From: Deltaproteobacteria bacterium
Lineage (GTDB): Bacteria > Desulfobacterota > Desulfarculia > Desulfarculales > Desulfarculaceae
Length of the DNA stretch: 5,520 nucleotides
NCBI GenBank assembly: GCA_021815655.1
Contig: JAKAGJ010000188.1
Coordinates: 1-5,520 of the forward strand
Direction: 5' to 3'
Positions 1 through 5,520 of this stretch are shown here, piece by piece (the stretch's first letter is position 1; every line of letters starts with the position of its first letter). Below the pieces are notes generated by a model that searched no databases, had not been told where the DNA came from, and saw nothing but the letters and a program-made list of their open reading frames with translations. Position numbers and translations under genes: made by a program.

Positions 1-78
1 GCCCGGCTCCCCGGCCGCTGGCGCACCCGGCCGGGCCGTCCTGGCCCGGGTGGCGCTGGGCCGGCCCTGGCCAGCCCA
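1..78 (-). other. Spacer downstream of mreB; possible start of mreC
   Basis: On the minus strand this follows the mreB stop. In most rod-shaped bacteria mreC comes next, so its start may lie here, but too little is visible to call it. Two candidates exist. One is an ATG at 79-77 that overlaps the mreB TGA by one base and stays open to the window edge, but gives a Gly/Pro-rich peptide unlike MreC. The other is a GTG at 26-24 giving V-R-Q-R-P-G-S-R, basic as an MreC N-terminus often is. Neither has a well-placed Shine-Dalgarno sequence. Both are inference. Confidence 0.3.
57..78 (-). other. GC-rich hairpin directly after the mreB stop codon
   Basis: Read on the minus strand, TGGGCTGGC (78-70) pairs with GCCGGCCCA (65-57) around the four-base loop CAGG: nine pairs, one of them G-U. 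It starts on the base after the mreB stop. No T-run follows, so it is not a canonical intrinsic terminator. It could protect the mreB 3' end or lower expression of the next gene. Its left arm contains one copy of the 10-mer repeated upstream of mreB. Confidence 0.5.
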
Positions 79-1125
<1,047 letters not shown>

Positions 1126-1130
1126 GGTCA

Positions 1131-1180
1131 GGCCAGCCCACGTAGCACGCCCCTAGGCGAAATGGCCCACGGCCAGCCCA
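1131..1180 (-). repeat. Direct repeat pair TGGGCTGGCC upstream of mreB
   Basis: The minus-strand 10-mer TGGGCTGGCC occurs exactly at 1140-1131 and 1180-1171, with starts 40 bases apart, close to four helical turns. A third exact copy lies at 78-69, just after the mreB stop. I found no other exact copy on either strand by eye. The copy at 1180-1171 also contributes to a small hairpin (TGGCC-GTG-GGCCA, 1175-1163). The promoter-proximal pair could be protein-binding sites or part of the mreB 5' leader. The function is unknown. Confidence 0.5.
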
Positions 1181-1227
1181 ACAACCGATCAGCTTGGGCC
1201 GGGATGGGCGATGGGTTTCGCTTATGA

Positions 1228-1258
1228 GGCGCGCGCCAGGACTAGCGGTAGTTAACTA
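1228..1258. repeat. Two adjacent 10-bp palindromes
   Basis: GGCGCGCGCC (1228-1237) and TAGTTAACTA (1249-1258) are both perfect palindromes, centred 21 bases apart, two helical turns. They sit about 120-140 bases upstream of mreB. Such an arrangement can bind dimeric regulators, but the GC-rich one could occur by chance. The role is inferred only. Confidence 0.3.
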
Positions 1259-1315
1259 TGTTGATCGGCTATATTTCCCGTGGCACAGCGTACCAGAGCC
1301 GAGGCGGGGCGGCAA

Positions 1316-1334
1316 GGGCTTCTTCGCCAAGCCC
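1316..1334 (+). other. Small hairpin in the divergent region
   Basis: GGGCTT (1316-1321) pairs perfectly with AAGCCC (1329-1334) around a seven-base loop. No T-run follows. It lies upstream of the predicted rpmH promoter, so it would matter only if a longer transcript or a separate small RNA exists. Confidence 0.3.
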
Positions 1335-1432
1335 CGGAAAACCCTGGGTTAGGCGCGGATGTCACAACTGCGGTTGCCCTCTGGCCCAAGGGGAAGGCAT
1401 CCGGCCATGGCCTGGGTCTGGCCTCTGCCCCA

Positions 1433-1451
1433 CCGGCTGGCCTTGAGCCGG
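1433..1451 (+). other. Small hairpin upstream of the rpmH promoter
   Basis: CCGGCT (1433-1438) pairs perfectly with AGCCGG (1446-1451) around a seven-base loop, ending about 50 bases before the -35 element. No T-run follows. Its left half, CCGGCTGGCC, matches the mreB-flanking 10-mer at 8 of 10 bases. Confidence 0.3.
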
Positions 1452-1502
1452 GCCACTTGGCCACCAACCTTGCCGCGCCATCCGCCCAACTGCCAGTCAG
1501 GT

Positions 1503-1531
1503 TTGACAGAATCAGGGGGCTGTGGTTAAAT
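1503..1531 (+). promoter_or_regulatory. Predicted sigma-70-type promoter for the rpmH operon
   Basis: A perfect -35 TTGACA (1503-1508) is followed by a 17-base spacer and TTAAAT (1526-1531), 4 of 6 to the -10 consensus, directly preceded by TGG, which gives an extended -10. Transcription would start near 1535-1538, leaving a leader of roughly 160 bases before rpmH. It is the best promoter in the window and is correctly oriented for the whole rpmH-to-jag block. GTGGTTA at 1522-1528 overlaps the -10 and has an exact inverted copy, TAACCAC, at 1570-1576, which might be an operator or a leader structure. Confidence 0.6.
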
Positions 1532-1558
1532 TCCATCCTTGCAATGCCACCCGCTGCT

Positions 1559-1579
1559 GGCGTAGAGGCTAACCACGCC
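1559..1579 (+). other. Hairpin in the predicted rpmH leader
   Basis: GGCGT (1559-1563) pairs perfectly with ACGCC (1575-1579) around an 11-base loop that contains most of the TAACCAC element. That element can instead pair with GTGGTTA at 1522-1528 on DNA. The upstream half lies before the predicted transcription start, so this local hairpin is the more likely RNA form. Confidence 0.3.
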
Positions 1580-1684
1580 GACACCAGGGTGTGCGCCATG
1601 GGGGACGGCCGGACCGCCTGGGGGATAACCATGCGGTATCGTTCAACGTTTTTATAGTCCCCCCACAAGGGCCATAATCGTGCA

Positions 1685-1691
1685 GAGGTGA
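1685..1691 (+). promoter_or_regulatory. Ribosome binding site of rpmH
   Basis: GAGGTGA lies just before the ATG at 1695, with six bases between GAGG and the start codon. It is a strong site, as expected for an abundant ribosomal protein, and it fixes the rpmH start. Confidence 0.85.
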
Positions 1692-1694
1692 GAA

Positions 1695-1832
1695 ATGTCC
1701 AAGCGTACCTTCCAGCCCAGCAACATCAAGCGCAACCGCACCCACGGTTTCCTGGTGCGCAGCCGCTCCGTCGGCGGCCGCGCCGTGCTGGCCCGCCGCC
1801 GGGCCAGGGGACGCAAGCGGCTGGCCGTGTGA
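1695..1832 (+). CDS. rpmH: 50S ribosomal protein L34
   Basis: L34 is a small, very basic protein of the large ribosomal subunit that binds 23S rRNA. The 45-residue product starts [19 protein letters not shown] and ends [12 protein letters not shown], the hallmark L34 signature along nearly its whole length, and matches the usual 44-46 residues. A strong ribosome binding site precedes the ATG. The stop is TGA, and the next gene, rnpA, follows 15 bases later in the same reading frame. L34 is the first gene after the predicted promoter at 1503-1531. Nothing is truncated. The central part (VRSRSVGGR) differs a little from the common TKNGR wording but lies within family variation. Confidence 0.97.
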   Translation: MSKRTFQPSNIKRNRTHGFLVRSRSVGGRAVLARRRARGRKRLAV

Positions 1833-1847
1833 CCGACCGCTTCAGGG

Positions 1848-2204
1848 ATGCCAGCGGGGGACCAGCGCTACAGCAAAGCACGGCGTCTGCGCAAGAGGCC
1901 GCAGTTTCTGGCCCTGAGCCGGGCGCGCCGGGTGGCCACCCAGCACTTCCTGTTCCTATGGCAGCCCAATGGGCTGACGCTCTCGCGTCTGGGGATCACC
2001 GTAACCCGCAAGATCGCCTCCGCCGTGGGGCGCAACCGGGTCAAGCGCCTCCTGCGGGAGGCCTTCCGCCGGTCGGGGGAAGCCCTGCCCGCCGGGCTGG
2101 ACCTTGTGGTTGTGGTGCGCCGGGGTGCGCCGGGTCTGAGCCAGGCCCAGGTGAACCAGCAGTGGCTCCAGGCCCTGGCCCGTCTGCCCCGCCCTCCCGC
2201 TTGA
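1848..2204 (+). CDS. rnpA: Ribonuclease P protein component
   Basis: RnpA is the protein cofactor of RNase P. It binds the catalytic RNA and the 5' leader of precursor tRNA, which is then cleaved to mature length. The 118-residue product shows the N-terminal RRLRKRPQF segment (12-20), the beta-strand LGITVTRKI (48-56), the diagnostic basic motif GRNRVKRLLREAFR (61-74) with R62-N63-R64, and the LDLVVVVRRG strand (84-93). The length is typical. The ATG at 1848 is the only ATG between the in-frame rpmH stop and the conserved N-terminus. AGGG directly abuts it, so it has no properly spaced Shine-Dalgarno sequence. Translation is probably coupled to rpmH, 15 bases upstream. The 3' end overlaps yidD. 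Confidence 0.96.
   Translation: MPAGDQRYSKARRLRKRPQFLALSRARRVATQHFLFLWQPNGLTLSRLGITVTRKIASAVGRNRVKRLLREAFRRSGEALPAGLDLVVVVRRGAPGLSQAQVNQQWLQALARLPRPPA
2149..2154 (+). promoter_or_regulatory. Candidate ribosome binding site of yidD inside rnpA
   Basis: AGGTGA lies seven bases upstream of an in-frame GTG at 2162. The alternative starts TTG 2201, GTG 2213 and GTG 2234 have no Shine-Dalgarno match. This site is the main reason for the longer yidD model. Confidence 0.5.
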
Positions 2205-2416
2205 GCCTGCCGGTGCGGGGCGCCCGCCTGCTGGTGCGCTTTTACCAGTTGGCCTTGGGTCCCTACCTGGGCGGGCAATGCCGCTTTCATCCCACTTGTT
2301 CCCAATATGCCCTGGACGCCCTGGCCACCTACGGCCTGTGGCGCGGCCTGGGCAAGGCTCTATGGCGGGTGGCCAAGTGCCACCCCTGGCACCCGGGGGG
2401 TTACGATCCGGCCTGA
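2162..2416 (+). CDS. yidD: Membrane protein insertion efficiency factor YidD
   Basis: YidD is a small membrane-associated protein of the DUF37 family that supports YidC-dependent insertion of inner-membrane proteins. The conserved core is plain: LVRFYQ in an N-terminal amphipathic helix, then CRFHPTCSQYA (40-50 in this model), then KCHPWHPGGYDP (72-83), with three conserved cysteines at 40, 46 and 73. From GTG 2162 the product has 84 residues and overlaps rnpA by 43 bases. From TTG 2201, which overlaps the rnpA TGA, it has 71 residues. I chose the GTG because AGGTGA precedes it. E. coli yidD, as I recall, has a similar length and also overlaps rnpA. The frame has no in-frame stop back to 1688, so the start cannot be bounded by a stop. 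The gene identity is near certain; the start is about even. Confidence 0.93.
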   Translation: MAPGPGPSAPPSRLSLPVRGARLLVRFYQLALGPYLGGQCRFHPTCSQYALDALATYGLWRGLGKALWRVAKCHPWHPGGYDPA

Positions 2417-2433
2417 GCCCTAATCTCTGCCGC

Positions 2434-2437
2434 GAGG
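2434..2437 (+). promoter_or_regulatory. Ribosome binding site of yidC
   Basis: GAGG lies ten bases before the ATG at 2448, slightly long but usable spacing. A second ATG at 2438 is out of frame and leads to a shadow frame. Confidence 0.6.
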
Positions 2438-2447
2438 ATGTTGAAGC

Positions 2448-4106
2448 ATGGACAACAAGAACCTGATCCTGGCCGTGGTGCTCTGCGTGGCCATTTTGTG
2501 GGGCTACACCACCTTCATCGCCCCGCCACCGGAAAAATCCCCCGCCCAGGTGGCCTCGCAGAAAGCGGCCGCGCCCGCCGCCAAGCCCGCCACCTCCGTC
2601 TCCAGCCCCCAGGCTGGCCAGGCCCCGCCCGTTTCGGGCGCCGCGCCCTCCCCGGTGGTGGCCCAGGCCCCGGACGTGGTGGTCAACACCCCCCTGTACC
2701 GGGCCGTCTTCAGCCAGCGCGGAGGCGCCCTGCGCCGGGTCATCCTCAAGAAATTCACCCAGGAGCCCCAGGGCCAGGGCGGCGAATACGTGCTGCTGGA
2801 CCTTAGCGGCAGCGATCCCTACTCCCTGGGCCTGAGCCTGCCGGGGCTGGACCCGGCCCTGGACCGGCGCCTCTACGAGCCCGACGTCAAGGAGGTCAGC
2901 CTGGCCCCGGGGCAGGCCCCCAAGACCCTGGTGTTCAAGACCCAGAGCGCCGGGGTGGCCGTGGTCAAGACCTACACCTTCAAGCCCGATACCTACGCCT
3001 TCGAGCTGAAGATCAGCCTGACCAACTTGAGCGGCCAGGCCCTGGAGTTGAACCCGGAGCTGGTGCTGGCCGAACACGCCGACAAGGCCAAGGTCAACAC
3101 CTATGCCTTTACCGGCATGCTGGCCTACCGCGACCACCGCCTGGTGGAGGAAGCCCACACCGACCTTGAAAAAAGGAAGGTGGAGAGCGGCTCCATCGAA
3201 TGGATGGCCATGAGCATCCCCTATTTCCTGGGTGCCGTGGCCCCCCTGGGCGATGATACCGCCACCTTGAAACGCTCGGTGCGCGGCTTCGCCGAGCAAA
3301 ACCTCATCACCGCCACCCTGGTGGAGCCGACGGCCCAACTGGCCCCGGGGCAGACGGTATCCCAAAGCTACCTGGTCTACTACGGTCCCCGCGACCTATC
3401 CCTGCTGGAATCCCTGGGACACGACCTGGAGCGGGCCGTGGACTTCGGCTGGTTCGACATCATGGCCAAGCCCATGCTGGCGGCCCTGAAACTGCTGGAG
3501 GGCCACGTAGGCAACTACGGCATCGCCATCATCATCATCACCTTCATTATCAAGGCCGTCTTCTGGCCCCTGTCCCAGAAGAGCTACAAGTCCATGAAGA
3601 AGATGCAGGACTTGAAGCCGCACATCGACAAGCTGCGCGAGAGGTACAAGGACGACAAGATGAAGCTGCAGCAGGAGACCATGCAGCTCTACAAGACCTA
3701 CAAGGTAAACCCCATGGGCGGCTGTCTGCCCATGGTGCTGCAAATCCCCGTCTTCATAGCCTTCTACAAGGTGCTGGGCTCCTCCATCGAACTGCGGCAG
3801 GCGCCTTTCTTCCTGTGGATCAACGACCTGGCCGCGCCCGACCGCCTGCCCATCGGCTTTGACATCCCCTACGTGGGCCACGGCCTGCCGGTGCTGACCC
3901 TGCTCATGGGCGCCAGCATGTTCCTCCAGCAAAAGATGACCCCCACCACCGGCGACCCCACCCAGGCCAAGATGATGCTCCTGATGCCGGTGGTCTTCAC
4001 CTTCATGTTCATCAACTTCCCCTCGGGGTTGGTGCTGTACTGGTTCATCAACAACCTCCTGAGCATCGGGCAGCAGTACTGGACCAACAAGCAGCGGGCC
4101 AAATAA
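2448..4106 (+). CDS. yidC: Membrane protein insertase YidC (Oxa1/Alb3 family)
   Basis: YidC inserts and folds inner-membrane proteins, alone or with SecYEG. The 552-residue product is the Gram-negative form. Its parts are TM1 (about 5-24), a Pro/Ala-rich linker (26-75), a large periplasmic P1 beta-domain (about 76-335), then the insertase core. In the core, TM2 (about 355-374) is followed by a basic amphipathic cytoplasmic hairpin (about 376-420), TM3 (about 423-444) after NPMGGCLP, TM4 (about 478-494), TM5 and TM6 (about 507-540), containing FPSGLVLYWFINN. The groove residue that is arginine in E. coli (R366) is lysine here (K369 in TFIIKAVFWPL), a substitution I believe is common in this lineage. 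The C-terminal tail is short and basic (NKQRAK). The gene lies 31 bases after yidD and six bases before jag, the usual order, which suggests co-translation of YidD, YidC and Jag. Confidence 0.98.
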   Translation: MDNKNLILAVVLCVAILWGYTTFIAPPPEKSPAQVASQKAAAPAAKPATSVSSPQAGQAPPVSGAAPSPVVAQAPDVVVNTPLYRAVFSQRGGALRRVILKKFTQEPQGQGGEYVLLDLSGSDPYSLGLSLPGLDPALDRRLYEPDVKEVSLAPGQAPKTLVFKTQSAGVAVVKTYTFKPDTYAFELKISLTNLSGQALELNPELVLAEHADKAKVNTYAFTGMLAYRDHRLVEEAHTDLEKRKVESGSIEWMAMSIPYFLGAVAPLGDDTATLKRSVRGFAEQNLITATLVEPTAQLAPGQTVSQSYLVYYGPRDLSLLESLGHDLERAVDFGWFDIMAKPMLAALKLLEGHVGNYGIAIIIITFIIKAVFWPLSQKSYKSMKKMQDLKPHIDKLRERYKDDKMKLQQETMQLYKTYKVNPMGGCLPMVLQIPVFIAFYKVLGSSIELRQAPFFLWINDLAAPDRLPIGFDIPYVGHGLPVLTLLMGASMFLQQKMTPTTGDPTQAKMMLLMPVVFTFMFINFPSGLVLYWFINNLLSIGQQYWTNKQRAK

Positions 4107-4112
4107 CCAACC

Positions 4113-5159
4113 ATGACCGATTTCGTAGAATTCACCGGCAAATCCACCGAGGAGGCCCTGCGCAAGGCCGAGGCTCATTTCAGCCTGCCCATGGGGCGCC
4201 TGGAGGTGGAGGTTTTGAGCGCCGGCTCCTCGGGCCTTTTCGGGCTCCTGGGGGCCAAAAAGGCCAAGGTGCGGGTGCGCCCCCTGGCCGGAGCGGGCAT
4301 GGAGCAGGAGATGGCCGAGCTGGCGGCGGTGGTCAGCGATAGCCGCCGCCCCCGGCTCGCGCGCCCAACCCCTGCCGTCCCGCCGCCGGCGGCGCCCACA
4401 CCCGCCTCGGAGGATGACGACCGGACCATCCAGGTGCCGCCCGCGGAGATGCCAGCGGTCCCGCCGGCCAGTCAGGCCGAGACGGTCAAGACGCCAAGCC
4501 CGGCGAGCCCCCAGCGCCTGGCCTCGCCGGCGGACGATGGCCAGGAGACCGTCATCTGGGCCGCCAAGCCCGCCCCGGCCGCCGCCGTCCAGTCGCCGGC
4601 GGTGGAGGATGAGGCTGACCTGGGAGGAACTGAATCCCTGGCCGGCGACCTGGAGGACGAGGCCGAGGGCGCGGGCGATCAGCGCTTGGAGCAGGACCCG
4701 CAGGTGCTGGCCCACGCCCAGGAGGTGTTGACCCGCCTGGTCACCCCCCTGGACGCCACGGCCACGGTCATCGCCCAGAGCGGCCCCCAGGGCATCGAGC
4801 TGGCGGTGCAGGGCCAGGAGGCCGGGGTGCTCATTGGCCGCCGGGGACAGAACCTGGAGGCCCTGCAATATCTCGTCACACGTATAGTTAGCCACCGTTG
4901 CGGGCGCCCCGTGCGCATCGTGGTGGATGCCGGCGATTATCGCCGCCGTCGCCGCGAGGCCTTGGAAGACCTGGCCCAGCGCATGGCGGCCAAGGCCCGC
5001 CAGAGCGGACGCGCCGTGGCCGTGGGGCCGCTGTCGGCCCAGGAGCGGCGGGTGGTGCATTTGGCCCTCAAGGGCGAGCCCGGCCTGACCACCAGCAGCC
5101 GCGGACGCGGCGAGCTGAAGAAGGTGGTAATCAGCTCGCTGCCCCGTACGGGGCAATAA
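4113..5159 (+). CDS. jag: RNA-binding protein Jag/KhpB (Jag_N, KH and R3H domains)
   Basis: Jag (KhpB, EloR) is a cytoplasmic RNA-binding protein, linked in streptococci to cell elongation and in several bacteria to a partner KH protein, KhpA. The 348-residue product has a Jag_N domain (about 1-56, ending GLFGLLGAKKAKVRVRP). A long linker follows (about 57-195), rich in Pro, Ala, Asp and Glu. The KH domain (about 200-275) has the GXXG-type loop IGRRGQNLEALQYL (241-254). The C-terminal R3H domain (about 276-345) has R312 and H316 in ERRVVHLAL, followed by the expected SRGRGELKKVVI. The ATG is six bases after the yidC TAA and has no clear Shine-Dalgarno sequence, so translation is probably coupled to yidC. 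Jag proteins without such a linker are closer to 200-250 residues; the extra length is all linker. Confidence 0.95.
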   Translation: MTDFVEFTGKSTEEALRKAEAHFSLPMGRLEVEVLSAGSSGLFGLLGAKKAKVRVRPLAGAGMEQEMAELAAVVSDSRRPRLARPTPAVPPPAAPTPASEDDDRTIQVPPAEMPAVPPASQAETVKTPSPASPQRLASPADDGQETVIWAAKPAPAAAVQSPAVEDEADLGGTESLAGDLEDEAEGAGDQRLEQDPQVLAHAQEVLTRLVTPLDATATVIAQSGPQGIELAVQGQEAGVLIGRRGQNLEALQYLVTRIVSHRCGRPVRIVVDAGDYRRRRREALEDLAQRMAAKARQSGRAVAVGPLSAQERRVVHLALKGEPGLTTSSRGRGELKKVVISSLPRTGQ

Positions 5160-5181
5160 CGGGCCGGCCCGGTGCCCGGGC
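5141..5181 (+). other. Tandem inverted repeats at the jag 3' end
   Basis: GCCCCGTACGGGGC (5141-5154) is a perfect 14-base palindrome within the last jag codons. Then GCCCGG (5167-5172) pairs with CCGGGC (5176-5181) around a three-base loop. No T-run follows either element, so a standard intrinsic terminator is unlikely. Together they may slow or partly stop transcription, or stabilise RNA, before mnmE. Confidence 0.35.
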
Positions 5182-5222
5182 TCCCGTTGGGGCTAGTGGG
5201 CCTGCAAAAGTGCCAGGGGGCC

Positions 5223-5229
5223 GGAGGAG
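5223..5229 (+). promoter_or_regulatory. Ribosome binding site of mnmE
   Basis: GGAGGAG lies nine bases before the ATG at 5239. It is a strong site and supports this start, which also places the conserved MnmE N-terminus close to the initiator. Confidence 0.85.
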
Positions 5230-5238
5230 TCAGCCAGC

Positions 5239-5520
5239 ATGACGGCCTCAACCGACCCGTTGTCGCCCAGCCCGGGGCACCCGGCCACCATTGCCGCCAT
5301 CGCCACCCCGGCCGGCCCCGGCGGCATCGGCATCGTGCGCATCAGCGGCGCCAAAGCCTGGGAGGTGGGGCTGGCCCTTTTCCGCCCATCGCGCCCCTGG
5401 CCCAATCCCTGCCATCCCCCCACCCGGCGCCTGCTACACGGTCATGTGATTGACCCCTCAGTCAACGACGCCGTGGACGAGGTGCTCTGCGCCTTTTTCC
5501 GGGCCCCCCACAGCTACAGC
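5239..5520 (+). CDS. mnmE: tRNA modification GTPase MnmE, 5' part (cut by window end)
   Basis: MnmE, with MnmG, installs the (carboxymethyl)aminomethyl group on U34 of certain tRNAs, using GTP and a methylene-tetrahydrofolate donor. The visible 94 residues belong to the N-terminal folate-binding domain. They show PATIAAIATPAGPGGIGIVR (residues 15-34) running into ISG, then LLHGHVID (65-72), and VDEVLCAFFRAPHSYS (79-94), which leads into the usual TGED motif beyond the edge. The G domain is outside the window. The N-terminus is about ten residues longer than in many homologues (MTASTDPLSPSPGH), but the strong ribosome binding site supports it. The gene is separated from jag by 79 bases, so it may be the last gene of the same operon or have some independent control. 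Confidence 0.95.
   Translation, partial: MTASTDPLSPSPGHPATIAAIATPAGPGGIGIVRISGAKAWEVGLALFRPSRPWPNPCHPPTRRLLHGHVIDPSVNDAVDEVLCAFFRAPHSYS

Larger units (their letters stand above)
1126..1694. other. Divergent intergenic region between mreB and rpmH
   Basis: This stretch separates two divergently transcribed genes. I find no convincing protein gene, tRNA, tmRNA, SRP RNA or RNase P RNA in it. It holds the 10-mer repeat pair near mreB and two 10-base palindromes (1228-1237 and 1249-1258) beside an AT-richer patch at about 1246-1276. It also holds two perfect 6-bp hairpins (1316-1334 and 1433-1451) and a strong promoter facing rpmH (1503-1531) followed by a structured leader. No convincing promoter for mreB was found on the minus strand. 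No dnaA gene and no cluster of consensus DnaA boxes is present, although many bacteria have them next to rpmH. The nearest match is TGTGGTTAA at 1521-1529, which is 8 of 9 to TGTGGATAA. Confidence 0.7.

Noticed and set aside
1458..1473. Sigma-54-like promoter TGGCCACCAACCTTGC
   Set aside because: The distance from the -24 GG to the -12 GC is one base too long and the -24 element is imperfect. The TGGCAC at 1281-1286 has no -12 partner either.
1521..1529. DnaA box TGTGGTTAA
   Set aside because: One mismatch at a conserved position, no cluster of further boxes, and the bases are better explained as the extended -10 of the rpmH promoter.
1280..1657. 125-codon open frame on the plus strand in the divergent region
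   Set aside because: No Shine-Dalgarno sequence, no recognisable domain, residue make-up of random GC-rich sequence, and it crosses the predicted promoter.
1252..1668. 138-codon open frame on the minus strand in the divergent region
   Set aside because: Overlaps the previous frame on the opposite strand, no ribosome binding site, no family resemblance, and Pro/Ala/Trp/Arg-rich in the manner of a chance frame.
1673..1678. CATAAT as a -10 element immediately before rpmH
   Set aside because: No -35 at proper spacing, and transcription would start within the ribosome binding site.
1688..2161. Upstream extension of the yidD frame through rpmH and rnpA (242 codons in all)
   Set aside because: The frame is open only because GC-rich sequence has few stops. 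The genuine proteins there are L34 and RnpA in another frame, and the extension is Pro/Gln-rich with no homology that I recognise.
1956..3365. 469-codon open frame antisense to rnpA, yidD and yidC
   Set aside because: Same antisense bias effect. It crosses three certain genes and has a Gly/His-rich low-complexity translation.
3396..5156. 586-codon open frame antisense to yidC and jag
   Set aside because: Mirror of strong codon bias in the true genes: His/Gly/Leu/Gln-rich translation with no domain, no convincing start and full overlap with certain genes.

Overview
The window is a GC-rich stretch of ordinary bacterial chromosome. It carries the conserved rpmH-rnpA-yidD-yidC-jag-mnmE block on the plus strand and, divergently, mreB on the minus strand. 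The protein sequences suggest a Gram-negative, most likely a deltaproteobacterial (Desulfobacterota-type) organism. Reasons: YidC is the long 552-residue form with a periplasmic domain, its insertase core has the wording I associate with that group (lysine in TM2, GDPTQAKMM before TM5), and MreB closely resembles that group. The lineage call is an inference from remembered family features, not a search.

Layout: 1-78 is the spacer after mreB, with a hairpin and perhaps the start of the next mre gene. 79-1113 (minus) is mreB, complete. 1114-1694 is a 581-base non-coding divergent region holding the mreB ribosome binding site, short repeats and palindromes, and one good sigma-70-type promoter (TTGACA, 17-base spacer, extended -10) that probably drives rpmH with a leader of about 160 bases. 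Then follow rpmH (L34), rnpA (RNase P protein), yidD (membrane insertion efficiency factor), yidC (insertase), jag/khpB (KH-R3H RNA-binding protein) and, after 79 bases, the first 94 codons of mnmE (tRNA U34 modification GTPase), cut by the window end.

The plus-strand genes lie close together and look like one operon: 15 bases between rpmH and rnpA, an overlap between rnpA and yidD, 31 bases to yidC, 6 bases to jag and 79 to mnmE. They link ribosome assembly (L34), tRNA maturation (RnpA) and modification (MnmE), inner-membrane protein insertion (YidD, YidC) and RNA binding tied to envelope growth (Jag). MreB on the other strand is the rod-shape cytoskeleton.

I do not see a new biological system here. 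The points worth a second look are small: three exact copies of a 10-mer in the non-coding flanks of mreB, an unusual structured intergenic region where many bacteria have dnaA/oriC, the true start of yidD, and a long, acidic, Pro/Ala-rich linker in Jag.
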